Assembly (NCBI GenBank): GCA_942493345.1
Contig: OW818695.1
Span: forward strand, 2,914,001 to 2,978,000
DNA: 64,000 bases
Origin: GWE2-42-39 sp942493345
Lineage (GTDB): Bacteria > Bacteroidota > Bacteroidia > Bacteroidales > Prolixibacteraceae
Reading direction: 5' to 3'
Shown here: positions 1 to 9,087 of the stretch, in pieces
How the letters are laid out: each line of letters starts with the position of its first letter
How positions within the stretch are numbered: position 1 is the first letter of the stretch
Notes under the pieces: generated by a model
Seen by the model: the letters and a program-made list of their open reading frames with translations, nothing else
Told to the model about the DNA's origin: nothing
The model's database searches: none
Translations under genes and position numbers: made by a program

Positions 1-297
1 TCGCAGTATGGGAAAACCTACCGGAATTTTCACAGCAACCCGCTTGTGTTTCGGCACAACCACGGTCGCTACTATTATTACGACGGGCACTTTTGCGATT
101 ATCGCCCCGGAATTGGCTATGTAATTGTCGACATCCCGTACCTGACTGTTTTTGCCACACTACCGTTTCACTGCAACCGCATACGAATCCACGGAAATGT
201 TTACTATCAGTACGGCAACCTGTATTTCGAAGTCCTGCCGATAGGCTACCGCTTGGTTCGGTCTCCCTTACAGATACAAATCTCAGCACACTTTTAG
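1..297 (+). CDS. C-terminal part of a DUF6515-like protein (partial)
   Basis: The frame is open from the first base and stops at 295-297, so about 98 C-terminal residues are visible and the start lies outside the window. The protein is rich in Tyr, His and aromatic residues (a HGRYYYYDGHF stretch) followed by a GIGYVIVDIP-type segment and a Y-x-Y-G-N-L-Y-F-E-V segment. This order (aromatic run, glycine-valine strand, LP, YYxYGNLYFEV) resembles the DUF6515 family of small exported Bacteroidota proteins of unknown role. A strong terminator follows 22 nt after the stop. Family assignment is from pattern memory; function unknown. Confidence 0.6.
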   Translation, partial: SQYGKTYRNFHSNPLVFRHNHGRYYYYDGHFCDYRPGIGYVIVDIPYLTVFATLPFHCNRIRIHGNVYYQYGNLYFEVLPIGYRLVRSPLQIQISAHF

Positions 298-319
298 CCG
301 CATTCGATAGACAAAAGGG

Positions 320-343
320 GCCGTCAGCAATGACGGCTTTTTT
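320..343 (+). terminator. Intrinsic terminator after the DUF6515-like gene
   Basis: Perfect 7-bp stem GCCGTCA/TGACGGC with a GCAA loop (320-337) followed by six T. It directly ends the upstream plus-strand gene. Confidence 0.85.
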
Positions 344-435
344 AGTTTTATACCGGAAGATTTTGGCTTCAAAGACGATTACCATGGGTTGACCTCAAAT
401 CACCCCCATGAGAACGACGATGGATTTAGTGGCTA

Positions 436-467
436 TAACGAACTAACGAACTAACGAACTAACGAAC
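436..467. repeat. Four-copy 8-bp tandem repeat TAACGAAC
   Basis: Perfect units at 436-443, 444-451, 452-459 and 460-467. It is a microsatellite-like array, 42 bp before the shared leader element. No spacers, so not CRISPR. Confidence 0.9.
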
Positions 468-508
468 CAATAAACAAAAAACAAGAAATAAGGAATTATG
501 TTTCAGTC

Positions 509-605
509 ACATTTGTGATATTTCGATATTCCTCATTTTTTGTTCGTTATTCGATATTTAGAAATGAAGAGGGCCAAATAAACGTAGTTTCAACTTTAAA
601 CAAGT
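509..605 (+). repeat. Leader element, copy A (shared with 51220-51289)
   Basis: Bases 509-530 and 559-605 match the minus strand of 51220-51289 almost completely; 531-558 is an extra 28 bp bounded by a repeated TTCGATATT (522-530 and 550-558), as if duplicated in this copy. The 3' part carries the inverted repeat AACTT-TAAAC-AAGTT (591-605). Copy A ends 132 nt before the ATG at 738; copy B ends 133 nt before the GH92 ATG at 51086. Role unknown: regulatory leader or dispersed repeat. Confidence 0.8.
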
Positions 606-668
606 TCGATTTGAAAAAATAGCAGATAACTTTATTGTCTGATATTTAATGCGTTTGAGAATTTATGA

Positions 669-676
669 TAATTTTG
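669..676 (+). promoter_or_regulatory. Candidate -7 element TAATTTTG
   Basis: Fits TAnnTTTG, the Bacteroidota -7 motif, and would start transcription about 55 nt before the ATG at 738. No TTTG at 19-21 nt upstream, so weak. Confidence 0.35.
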
Positions 677-737
677 GTAGACAAATAAAAAAAAATAGTC
701 CCAATTCAAGCAGCATAAATATCTAAAACCTAAAAAT

Positions 738-1313
738 ATGGACTCTATATTACCAAAAAATGATCTGGCACTTCATGAAGTTTTTGGATTTATCCTTTCA
801 ACTGAAAGTTTCAATGATTACATTTCAGATATTGCTGAATTAATTTATAATACTGAACTCAGTAACCAAAACCTTGAAAAAATCCTAAAAGACAATAAAA
901 TCGAAAAAATTCAAGATATAAAAGAGGAACTTCTTGATTTACTATTGGTTTACATCAATTTTATACTTAACGACCATGTAATTAGCATCGATGAAAGTAG
1001 CAATATAGAAATGCTAAAGAAATATTTTAGAATTAAAGAGGGCGATTTTTATAAAATGCGATGCAATGAAGTTGGAAATATGTTGAATAGACAATTTTTA
1101 CGCTTATATTCTGATAACAAAATTGATACTCAAGAAGCATTGCATAATGTGAACCTGCAAAACCTTTTTGATTTAAGCTATGATCAATACGACAGTTTTA
1201 AAGAAATAGCTATTTCCAACGCATTGGAACAAGGGGCAAATATATCTGATCTTGATACAGCGAAATGTCCAAAAGCAGTTACCTCGAGTTATAACGTTAC
1301 CGGAAAAGGGTAG
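738..1313 (+). CDS. AT-rich orphan protein of unknown function (191 aa)
   Basis: I do not recognise this gene. It encodes 191 residues, acidic, Leu/Ile/Asn/Lys rich and mostly predicted helical by eye, without signal peptide or membrane segment. The central part (about residues 55-110, with a DLLLVYINFILNDHVISIDE segment) recalls the helical TerB-like fold, where an acidic DxxIxxxE turn is typical, but the match is loose. The C-terminal part has a motif LFDLSYDQYDSFKEIAI followed by ANISDLDT. Base composition is much lower in GC than the neighbours, which suggests recent acquisition. It stands alone: terminator upstream, convergent efflux operon downstream. Its leader contains copy A of the shared element. 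Confidence 0.6.
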   Translation: MDSILPKNDLALHEVFGFILSTESFNDYISDIAELIYNTELSNQNLEKILKDNKIEKIQDIKEELLDLLLVYINFILNDHVISIDESSNIEMLKKYFRIKEGDFYKMRCNEVGNMLNRQFLRLYSDNKIDTQEALHNVNLQNLFDLSYDQYDSFKEIAISNALEQGANISDLDTAKCPKAVTSSYNVTGKG

Positions 1314-1421
1314 GCAACCCATGCATATTAGCCGTTCTGCCAAATTAAGTTTGAAACGGAAAACGATTTAACGGCCAGCAGGATACTATTCTGAAAAATG
1401 GCAGACCATTGCAATCGTGAA

Positions 1422-1441
1422 ATTCCGACCTGCGCCGGAAT
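1422..1441. repeat. Short palindrome (REP-like)
   Basis: ATTCCG (1422-1427) and CGGAAT (1436-1441) flank ACCTGCGC. It lies between the convergent stops at 1313 and 1458. No T tract on either side, so a dispersed palindromic repeat fits better than a terminator. Confidence 0.45.
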
Positions 1442-1457
1442 GACTTTCTGAAGTAGA

Positions 1458-2783
1458 TTACAGCAAACTTTCCAATTTTCCGGTCAGCCGGTTTATTTCA
1501 ATCTCCAACATTTTTACCGAGAAGCCCAGCTGCGTCAGCCGATTTTGTGCATTGATCACCGAGATCTGTGTTTGCCTGAAGTTGTACCCATTAATAGCGC
1601 CTTTCTCGAATTGGGCACGGGCAATTTCCTGCGACTTTTCGGCCAACTGAATATTTTCGCGCGCGAGAGCCTGTTGCTTTACCATCGATTGATATTCATA
1701 ATACATGCCAAGTACTTCGGCGGTTATTAGTTCGGTCGTGTTTTGCCGCGTCAGGGTACTGTTTTCGCTGGCCAGTTTTTCGTTGGCAATGGCTTTGTTC
1801 AGCGTTCCCCCGTTGTACAGATTGAACCGGATCGTGAGGCCAAAAGTTCGTCCGTACGTTCGGTTCAACTGGGTAACCCCAACCTCGTTGGTTTGTTTTG
1901 AATAGGAATAACGTCCGTATGCATCCACCTGCGGATAACGCGATGACTGCTGTATACGCACGTTCTTTTCAGCAATCATTTCCTGAATTTGAGCCAGCCG
2001 AATGTCTTTGTTTGCCTGAACAGCCTGCTCTGTCAGTGTTTCTTTGTCAGCAATTCCTTCCGGATTGAACTCGTGGTCGGCAGGAATAATCGCCCTATCA
2101 GGATCGTTACGCGACAGCCGATTCAACTGAATTTGCAGGCTTTTGATTGTCTGCTCCTGGTTGATCATATCGAGGCTGTCGGCATGGTAATCCATCAACG
2201 CAAGATTATAATCGAGGGTAGTGCCGCTGCCTACTTGTCGTTTTTTTTCTTCCAACCGGTAACGGAATCGCGAAACTTCGCAGGTTTTACGAAGGTTGTC
2301 GAGCAGAGCCATTTCTTTTACCAGTTGAAAATAAGCAGAAGAGACATCGGCAATGGTCTGTTCCATATAATACCGGGCATCGATGGTCCCGATTTGCTCC
2401 AATAATGAAAGTTTGTCGCGTTGGGCAAACATTTTAAATCCGTCGAAAATAGTCCAGTTGGCTTCAATATATGCGCTAAAAACTTTACTCTGTGCACTTT
2501 CTCCATCGCGGACAGTGCCATTGAACATTTCCTGATGGGTATTGTTGGTTGCCTTTGATGTTGTTCCCTGCACATCCAGAGAAGGAAGAAATCCGGCATT
2601 TCCAAGTGTATTGTTATTTGCTGCCTGTAATGCTTCATTCCGTACAATCTTCACCTGATAATTTTCCGCCAGCACACGGTCAATCAGTCCGGAAAGTGTT
2701 GTGGTTTCCTGCGCCTGTTGCTTCAATGCAATTACCATCAATAACGCAGTCAGTACAACTATTTTATTCAACTTCTTCTGCAT
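1458..2783 (-). CDS. TolC-family outer-membrane efflux protein
   Basis: Outer-membrane factor of a tripartite efflux pump: a trimeric channel that takes substrate from the RND pump and adaptor across periplasm and outer membrane. The start at 2783 (MQKKLNKIVV) gives a clean signal peptide ending near QAQE; an in-frame ATG eight codons earlier (2807) is possible but adds residues before the signal. The protein is about 441 aa, the usual OMF length, with the two long alternating helical repeats (for example the SRFRYRLEEKKRQVGSG region, and the later FEKGAINGYNFRQTQISVINAQNRL region). It overlaps the 3' end of the pump gene by 20 nt, so the three genes form one operon. Substrate unknown. Confidence 0.9.
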   Translation of the reverse strand: MQKKLNKIVVLTALLMVIALKQQAQETTTLSGLIDRVLAENYQVKIVRNEALQAANNNTLGNAGFLPSLDVQGTTSKATNNTHQEMFNGTVRDGESAQSKVFSAYIEANWTIFDGFKMFAQRDKLSLLEQIGTIDARYYMEQTIADVSSAYFQLVKEMALLDNLRKTCEVSRFRYRLEEKKRQVGSGTTLDYNLALMDYHADSLDMINQEQTIKSLQIQLNRLSRNDPDRAIIPADHEFNPEGIADKETLTEQAVQANKDIRLAQIQEMIAEKNVRIQQSSRYPQVDAYGRYSYSKQTNEVGVTQLNRTYGRTFGLTIRFNLYNGGTLNKAIANEKLASENSTLTRQNTTELITAEVLGMYYEYQSMVKQQALARENIQLAEKSQEIARAQFEKGAINGYNFRQTQISVINAQNRLTQLGFSVKMLEIEINRLTGKLESLL

Positions 2784-5700
2784 AAACTCGTTTTGATTTA
2801 TCCGCAATATAAGTATAAAGCGATGGGATGATAAAAAGCGTCAGAATCAACGAAAAAATAAGCCCGCCAATAATTGAGATACCCATTGGAATACGGCTGG
2901 TCGATGCATCGCCCAAGGCAAGTGCAATAGGCAGTGCGCCCAATACCGTTGCCAGACTGGTCATCAGAATTGGACGGAAGCGTTGAATAGAAGCTTCAAT
3001 AGCAGCCTCTTTTATCGACATTCCCTGTTCTCTTTTCTGGTTGGCAAATTCAACAATCAATATTCCGTTTTTGGTTACGATTCCCACCAGCACAATAATC
3101 CCAATTTCGCTGAAAATATTCAGGGTTTGTCCGAAGAAAAACAGCGACATAAGCGCCCCTGCTAATGCCAAAGGAACAGTGAACATGATGGTCAGCGGGT
3201 CGCGAAAACTCTCGAACTGAACCGCCAGGGTCAGGTAAACCAGAATCAGTGCAAAAATGAAAATCAGTAAAATATTTCCGGAACTTTCGGCAAAATCGGA
3301 GGAGCTTCCTGTCAGTGCAGTGCTAAATGAATCGTCCAAAACCTCATCGGCAATGCGGTGCATCGCATTAATCCCATCGCCAATGGTTTTCCCTTCGGCT
3401 GGGGCCGCTGAAACCGTTGCCGCAACATATCGGTTGAAACGCAGCAGTTGTGGTGGCCGGCTTTCCAACTCCATTTTTATGAGGTTGTCGAGGGTCACCA
3501 TTTTCCCAGATCTGTTTCGGACGGTCATTCGGGTCAGGTCGAACGGCTCGTTGCGATTTTCTTTATCTGCGCTGGCAATTACATAGTATTGCTTGCCGTC
3601 TTTTATGAAGTATCCAATGCGTTGTTCGCTCAGGTATGTTTGAATAGTGCGGGCAATATCACTGACCGAAACGCCCATGTCGAGCGCTTTATCACGCAAA
3701 ATTTCGATGGAATATTCCGGCTTGTTGAATTTTAGGTCGATGGTCACTGCATCGAATGTAGGATCAGCCTGTGCCTTTTCCATGAATTTCGGGATTACTT
3801 TGCGGAGCCGTTGTAAGTCGGGCGCCTGGATCACAAGCTGAACAGGCAAGCTGCTTCGTCCACCACGGCTGGCGCTAATGGTTGGTTCCTGCACAACCAA
3901 TGTTTGTGCAAAATTGTATTTTTTTACCAATTGGCTCAGTTGCTGGGTAATTTCCATCTGGCTGCGTTTGCGTTCGGAAGGAGGCAATAATGAAATGCGC
4001 ACAAATGCAGAGTTTGAAGAAGATGATGAACCTCCCCCGAATGCAGTGATACCCATCAGAAATTTTTTCTCAGACAAGGTATCCATCATCATCATTAGTT
4101 GTTGCTGATAAGCGTCCATTGCCTCGTAGGATGTGCCTTCCGGGGCCGTCGACGACAGACGGATACGGCTTTTATCTTCAATCGGGGCCAGTTCTCGTTG
4201 CAGACTAACTCCAAACAGGAGAATCAGCCCGGCTGTAAAAGCAACCACAGGGAAAGCAAGCCAGCGCTTGCGCATAAAAGATTTTAACAAGCGAGAGTAC
4301 TGAACGATCAGGAAGTCAACGATTTTTTTGAAGCTGTTCATCACTCCACTATTTCGTTCGCTTTTCCGTAAAAAACGAGAACTCATCATGGGGGTCAGCG
4401 ACAGCGATACAAATGTTGAAAGCAGGATAGCTCCGGCTACCACCATTGCAAATTCGCGGAATAAACGTCCGGTAAGTCCCTGAAGGAAAAAGATAGGCAG
4501 GAACACGCAAATTAAACTCACGGAAGTTGAAATAACGGCAAAGAACACCTCCCGCGAACCTTTAAAAGCCGCTTGCAGGGGACTCATCCCATGTTCAACT
4601 TTGGTGTAAATATTTTCCAGTACCACAATGGCATCGTCGACAACCAAGCCGGTTGCCAGCACCATCCCGAGCAAGGTTAAAACATTGATGGAATAGCCGG
4701 CAAGAAACAGTATGAAATAAGTTCCAACCAGCGAAATCGGGATAACCACAATGGGTATCATCGTGGTGCGCCAGCTTCTCAGGAAAAAGAAAATGACCAG
4801 CAATACCAGCACAAAAGAAATAAAAATGGTTTCCTTTACCTCGCTGATGGCTTTTCGTATACTGATCGTGGTATCAAGGGCAATATCCAGAACAAGATCT
4901 TCTGGTAATTCTTTTTTAATCTGTTCAACCCGGCGAAATGCTTCATCAACAATCTCGATGTAATTGGCGCCCGGTTGCGGTTGCAGGGCTATCCCGATCA
5001 TTGGAACCATGTTGTTCCCGCGCATGATAGTTCGCTCGTTTTCTGCGCCCAGACGTACTATCCCCAAATCAGACAGACGGATCAGCACATTGTCTTTTTT
5101 GCTCACAATTAGCCTGCCTAACTCATTCGAGGTATTTATCCGCCCCATGGCTCGTATGGTATATTCCGTATTTTCTCCTTCCAGACGGCCGGCCGGCAAC
5201 TCTACATTTTGGCTTGAAAGGGCAGAACTGACATCGCTTGGAGTTAAGCTGTATGCTTCAAGTTTCGCTGGATCAAGTTCAATTCGCATGGCATATTTTC
5301 GTTCGCCCCATATACGGATGCTACTCACGCCTGGAATAGTCTGGAGTCGTTCTTTGAAAATATTATTCCCTATTTCCGACAGTTCTATCAGGCTGCGTTT
5401 GTTGCTTTCTACCGTAACAGTCAGAATGGTTTGCGCATCGGCATCGGCCTTTGAAACTTCCGGGGGTTCAGCATCGGGTGGCAGTTTTGAAACAGCACCA
5501 GCAACTTTATCGCGCACATCATTGGCTGCATTGTCGAGGTCTTTGCCTGTATCGAATTCAATGGTAATCGAGCTGCGTCCGTCAGAACTCACGGAACTCA
5601 ATGTTTTTATCCCGTCGACACTGTTGATCGACTCTTCTATCGGTTCGGTAATCTGCGATTCAATAATTTCGGCATTAGCCCCGGGATAGCTGGTCGAAAC

Positions 5701-5838
5701 GGTTACAACTGGCGGGTCGACACTCGGGTATTCGCGAATCCCAAGCGACAGAAAACCGACCACTCCAAAGAGAACGATGGCAATGGCAAAAACGCTTGCC
5801 ATTACCGGACGTTTTATACTGATGTCTGATAATGTCAT
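2764..5838 (-). CDS. RND-family multidrug efflux pump, AcrB type
   Basis: Inner-membrane proton-driven pump, 1024 aa, the normal length for HAE1-type RND proteins. It begins with the typical cytoplasmic amphipathic helix and TM1 (SDISIKRPVMASVFAIAIVLFG), followed by a periplasmic porter domain with YPGANAEIIE, TM2-TM6 near residues 335-490, and a second half with the same plan. The TM4 proton-relay pair is present in GLVVDDAIVVLENI near residue 400; the TM10 lysine region is also present (GIVTKNGILIVEFANQ). Its ATG overlaps the adaptor stop by 4 nt (ATGA), a translational-coupling arrangement. Drug, bile salt or lipid substrates cannot be told from sequence. Confidence 0.95.
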   Translation of the reverse strand: MTLSDISIKRPVMASVFAIAIVLFGVVGFLSLGIREYPSVDPPVVTVSTSYPGANAEIIESQITEPIEESINSVDGIKTLSSVSSDGRSSITIEFDTGKDLDNAANDVRDKVAGAVSKLPPDAEPPEVSKADADAQTILTVTVESNKRSLIELSEIGNNIFKERLQTIPGVSSIRIWGERKYAMRIELDPAKLEAYSLTPSDVSSALSSQNVELPAGRLEGENTEYTIRAMGRINTSNELGRLIVSKKDNVLIRLSDLGIVRLGAENERTIMRGNNMVPMIGIALQPQPGANYIEIVDEAFRRVEQIKKELPEDLVLDIALDTTISIRKAISEVKETIFISFVLVLLVIFFFLRSWRTTMIPIVVIPISLVGTYFILFLAGYSINVLTLLGMVLATGLVVDDAIVVLENIYTKVEHGMSPLQAAFKGSREVFFAVISTSVSLICVFLPIFFLQGLTGRLFREFAMVVAGAILLSTFVSLSLTPMMSSRFLRKSERNSGVMNSFKKIVDFLIVQYSRLLKSFMRKRWLAFPVVAFTAGLILLFGVSLQRELAPIEDKSRIRLSSTAPEGTSYEAMDAYQQQLMMMMDTLSEKKFLMGITAFGGGSSSSSNSAFVRISLLPPSERKRSQMEITQQLSQLVKKYNFAQTLVVQEPTISASRGGRSSLPVQLVIQAPDLQRLRKVIPKFMEKAQADPTFDAVTIDLKFNKPEYSIEILRDKALDMGVSVSDIARTIQTYLSEQRIGYFIKDGKQYYVIASADKENRNEPFDLTRMTVRNRSGKMVTLDNLIKMELESRPPQLLRFNRYVAATVSAAPAEGKTIGDGINAMHRIADEVLDDSFSTALTGSSSDFAESSGNILLIFIFALILVYLTLAVQFESFRDPLTIMFTVPLALAGALMSLFFFGQTLNIFSEIGIIVLVGIVTKNGILIVEFANQKREQGMSIKEAAIEASIQRFRPILMTSLATVLGALPIALALGDASTSRIPMGISIIGGLIFSLILTLFIIPSLYTYIADKSKRVYAEEVE

Positions 5839-6887
5839 AATTTGGTTGAGCTTGCAGTTTTGCTAATCTTCACTGGTATTCCCTCCCGTGCCTGTATCAG
5901 TCCGGTGGCCAGCAAGGTATCGCCGATAGCTAACCCTTCGCTGATAAGAACTACTTTATCGGTATGTATACCGGTCGATACTTTTCGTTTTACGGCTTTC
6001 CCGTTTTTGCAGACAAAAACCGTTTCGGCTCCTAATTCAGGAATAATTAATTGCGTGGGTATTACCAGCGCCGAATCGTAGACATCAAGCACCAGCGATG
6101 TCTGTGCAAAATCGCCCGGCAGCCAGTTATCCCGGTTGTCGAGTAAAGCCCGTACCTGTATTGTGCGTGTATTCTCGTCGATAAGCGGGTTTACTGCATA
6201 TACGGAGGCGGTCAGTGTATCGTTGTTGGCAACTACTTTCACTTCTTTTCCGGTCGATAACTGGTTGATGTACCTGCCGGGCAGGTTGAAATCAACTTTC
6301 AGGCGATCCGACTGGGCAATTTGCGTGATGATTTGTCCCTGCGGAAGATATGCCCCGACGCTGAAGTCGCGCATGCCCACCTGTCCGCTAAAGGGAGCAG
6401 GCACACTGGCCAAACTCACATAAACCGATAATTCTTCAATTTTCGCTTCCAGTTGCAATACGCTTGAACGGGCAGCATCCACTTCTTCCTGACTGGCTCC
6501 TTCGGCTTTCAGCAATGTCTCTTTTCGCTGAAGCTCTTCTTTACCGGCGGCAAGTTGTGCTTTCAACCCTTTGATCTGGGCTTTCCAAACCCGATCGTCG
6601 ATCTGTACAAGCGACTGTCCTTTGCCTACTTTCTGTCCCTCTTTAAAATGAATGGACAGTACAGTTCCGGCAACCGGCGTTTTTATATCAACGGTTTCGA
6701 AAGGGAGTAAATTTGCCGTTACGATCAGTTTATTCTCGAAATGGCTTGGGCTCACAACATACCCTTCAGCAACCATTCCTGAAGAAAGATTTCTTTTGTT
6801 GCCACCGTCTCCTGCATTCTTGCACGAATGGATAAGAATGCCCATAGAAAGAATCCCAAGGCAACTGTATAAAAATGATTTTTTCAT
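5835..6887 (-). CDS. RND periplasmic adaptor (membrane fusion protein), lipoprotein
   Basis: 350 aa; first gene of the efflux operon. A lipoprotein signal is visible (ILIHSCKNAG), so Cys near residue 22 is probably lipidated. The order is as in AcrA/MexA: lipoyl half-motif (VDIKTPVAGTVLSIHFKEGQKVGKGQSLVQID, residues ~65-97, quoted only by its ends in the family), an alpha-helical hairpin with QLAAGKEELQRKE and a coiled coil to ~155, second lipoyl half (VSLASVPAPFSGQVGMRDFSVG), a beta-barrel and a membrane-proximal domain. The adaptor bridges the RND pump at 2764-5838 and the OMF at 1458-2783. The hairpin is short, typical of Bacteroidota adaptors. Confidence 0.93.
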   Translation of the reverse strand: MKKSFLYSCLGILSMGILIHSCKNAGDGGNKRNLSSGMVAEGYVVSPSHFENKLIVTANLLPFETVDIKTPVAGTVLSIHFKEGQKVGKGQSLVQIDDRVWKAQIKGLKAQLAAGKEELQRKETLLKAEGASQEEVDAARSSVLQLEAKIEELSVYVSLASVPAPFSGQVGMRDFSVGAYLPQGQIITQIAQSDRLKVDFNLPGRYINQLSTGKEVKVVANNDTLTASVYAVNPLIDENTRTIQVRALLDNRDNWLPGDFAQTSLVLDVYDSALVIPTQLIIPELGAETVFVCKNGKAVKRKVSTGIHTDKVVLISEGLAIGDTLLATGLIQAREGIPVKISKTASSTKL

Positions 6888-7143
6888 CGAAAAGTGAGAG
6901 TTGATTTAAGTTTCGGCTCCTGAAAAGACAGACTTCGTAGTGTGCTTATACAGAAACCACACAAGTTTAACCAATAATTTTTATAAAAAAGCGACCGGGA
7001 AAAGCTAAATATTTTACATTAACAAATATTTACGATTATGAAGGATAGCTCATATCGTTAAACCTCAAACAAATATTAGTTTATGACATTAAAAATCATT
7101 ATAATTTTTGATAATTGTGACAAAAACCAGTTCGGAACATTGA

Positions 7144-8970
7144 TTATCCTTCTTCTGCAACAATTGGCTGCTTTCCCTGCCAGGCTTTAATCCACTTTGG
7201 AATAGCATCGAAAAGAATGATAAATACACAAATGACGATAATAACCGTTAGGGATGTGTTTATGACACCTTGTGTTCGGGTTTTTGCGTCCATCGCCTGA
7301 GGCAGATAGATATTCATCACATTCTGCCAACCTGCTGTTAAGGTTGTCACTCCGACAAAGATCATTGGTAAAATGGTAATCCATGCATATCGTTTTTTTC
7401 CCCGATTAATTATATAACTGGTTCCGACAACAAGCGCGATGGTTGCCAGCAATTGGTTTGCACTTCCAAACATAGGCCAGATAGTGGCTACCGTTCCCGA
7501 ATAGATAAAATATCCCCATGCAAAAACTACTAATCCGCTTGCGAGCAAGTTTCCCGGAAGCCAATTGGTACGCCCAAAAGGTTTGTAAACTTTTCCAAAA
7601 GCTTCCTGCAATACAAACCGGGCAATACGTGTCCCGGCATCAATGGTCGTCAGGATAAACAACGCTTCGAACATAATTGCGAAATGGTACCAGTACGACA
7701 TGAGCCCTTTCATTCCGGGAATGGAAGAAAATATCTCGGCCATGCCTACCGCCAATGATACAGCGCCACCGGTACGCCCAATAATCTTCTCGCCAACTTC
7801 ATTTGACAATTCAGTAATGTTTGAATCGGTAAATCCCATTGAATGAAGCTGGGGCAATATATGTTGTAACTTTTCGGGCGAAACATTAATCATGAAATAG
7901 TCGAGTGGTAAAAGGCTTGCTGCAGCTACAAGAGCAAGAATACTTACTAAACCTTCGATAAGCATCGACCCAACAGCAATGAACTTGATGTCTTTCTCGT
8001 TCATCAACATTTTGGGAGTTGTTCCGGAGCTTACCAGTGAGTGAAAACCTGAAATGGCGCCACAAGCAATGGTAATAAACAGATATGGGAAAAGTGTCCC
8101 GGGAATGATTGGTCCTCCTCCATGCGAAAATGCAGTGAAAGCAGGCATTTTCAAATTCGGCGCAACAACAATGATTCCGACGGCAAGCATGCCAACGACG
8201 GTAATTTTCATGATTGAACTCAGGTAATCGCGTGGTGCAAGTAACAACCAAACAGGCAATACTGAAGCCAGAAAACCATACCCTGCCAGTAGTATTGTTA
8301 GTGAATGATGATCGTAAGTAAACCACGAAGCGATTGGCGATTCAGGAATATATCGTCCGTAAACGACGGCCATAATAAGAAGTATGACTCCGAAGATGGT
8401 CGCTTCTGCTGTTTTTCCTTTTCTGAGTTTCGACATCCAAACACCCATTGCCAATGCAATCGGAATGGTTGCCGCGATGGTAAAAGTTCCCCACGAACTT
8501 TCGGAAAGCGAATTGACTACCACCAAACCCAATCCGGCAAGCGCAACAATAATGATGATGATCACTGCAACCGATGTGGTTATTCCACTGAGCTTACTGA
8601 TTTCGCACTTGGCAATCTCGGCAATCGATTTTCCATCGTGCCTTACCGAAGCGGTTAAAAGCACAAGATCGTGTACTGCCCCAGCCATTACTGCCCCAAT
8701 TAGCATCCACATGAATCCGGGAAAATACCCGAATTGTACGGCCAGCACCGGCCCAACCAAAGGACCTGCACCCGCAATTGCAGCAAAGTGGTGTCCAAAA
8801 AGAATCCATTTGCTGGTCGGATAATAATTCTGACCATCGTACAATTTGTTTGCCGGTGTAACTCTCGAAGGATTCAACGTCAATACTTTTGCACAAATAA
8901 AACTGAAGTAGAAACGATAGGCAAGTGCGAAAACCACCAGCGCCCCAATCACCAAATACATTGCATTCAT
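7144..8970 (-). CDS. cstA: Carbon starvation protein CstA family transporter
   Basis: Polytopic membrane protein of the CstA family (peptide/pyruvate uptake during carbon limitation). The start at 8970 (MNAMYLVIGALVV) is chosen because TM1 begins there, and a -7-like element at 8991-8998 would start transcription after the longer in-frame start at 9081; the 37 extra residues of the long frame are not membrane-like. About 608 aa. Family hallmarks: ANKLYDGQNYYPT, FGHHFAAIAGAGPLVGPV near residues 65-90, GAVHDLVLL, and FHSLVSSGTTPKML in the middle. Single gene, flanked by the efflux operon and a terminator of the next gene. CstA is usually induced by nutrient limitation; here only the -7 element is visible. 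Confidence 0.93.
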   Translation of the reverse strand: MNAMYLVIGALVVFALAYRFYFSFICAKVLTLNPSRVTPANKLYDGQNYYPTSKWILFGHHFAAIAGAGPLVGPVLAVQFGYFPGFMWMLIGAVMAGAVHDLVLLTASVRHDGKSIAEIAKCEISKLSGITTSVAVIIIIIVALAGLGLVVVNSLSESSWGTFTIAATIPIALAMGVWMSKLRKGKTAEATIFGVILLIMAVVYGRYIPESPIASWFTYDHHSLTILLAGYGFLASVLPVWLLLAPRDYLSSIMKITVVGMLAVGIIVVAPNLKMPAFTAFSHGGGPIIPGTLFPYLFITIACGAISGFHSLVSSGTTPKMLMNEKDIKFIAVGSMLIEGLVSILALVAAASLLPLDYFMINVSPEKLQHILPQLHSMGFTDSNITELSNEVGEKIIGRTGGAVSLAVGMAEIFSSIPGMKGLMSYWYHFAIMFEALFILTTIDAGTRIARFVLQEAFGKVYKPFGRTNWLPGNLLASGLVVFAWGYFIYSGTVATIWPMFGSANQLLATIALVVGTSYIINRGKKRYAWITILPMIFVGVTTLTAGWQNVMNIYLPQAMDAKTRTQGVINTSLTVIIVICVFIILFDAIPKWIKAWQGKQPIVAEEG

Positions 8971-8990
8971 AGAAGTCGAGGTTTGATGAT

Positions 8991-8998
8991 CAAAAGTA
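8991..8998 (-). promoter_or_regulatory. Candidate -7 element of cstA
   Basis: Minus-strand TACTTTTG fits TAnnTTTG and lies 20 nt before the chosen ATG at 8970; no convincing -33 TTTG. It supports the shorter start. Confidence 0.45.
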
Positions 8999-9087
8999 TG
9001 TAAATGGATATGAAAAAAGAAACGGTACGAAGAATGTTTTTGTAAAATTGAAAAATAAAAAACAGAATCGCTTCGAATCATTTAATC

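Larger units (their letters stand above)
298..737. other. 440-nt gene-free spacer with repeats
   Basis: Holds the terminator at 320-343, a four-copy 8-bp tandem repeat (436-467), a ~70-nt element shared with 51220-51289 (here 509-605 with an extra 28 bp), and a -7-like sequence at 669-676. No open frame of credible coding character was seen. The sequence is clearly more AT-rich than the flanking efflux operon. Confidence 0.6.

Noticed and set aside
436..467. CRISPR array
   Set aside because: Repeats are 8 bp and directly adjacent without spacers; no cas genes.
738..1313. Tellurite-resistance TerB gene
   Set aside because: Only a loose resemblance in helix pattern and acidic residues; no other ter genes nearby.
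1..1313. A defence island at the left end
   Set aside because: No nuclease, toxin-antitoxin or restriction motifs are seen; one orphan gene is not enough.
4964..5689. 241-codon plus-strand frame inside the RND pump gene
   Set aside because: Antisense shadow of a full-length RND protein; Ser/Arg-rich composition typical of such shadows.
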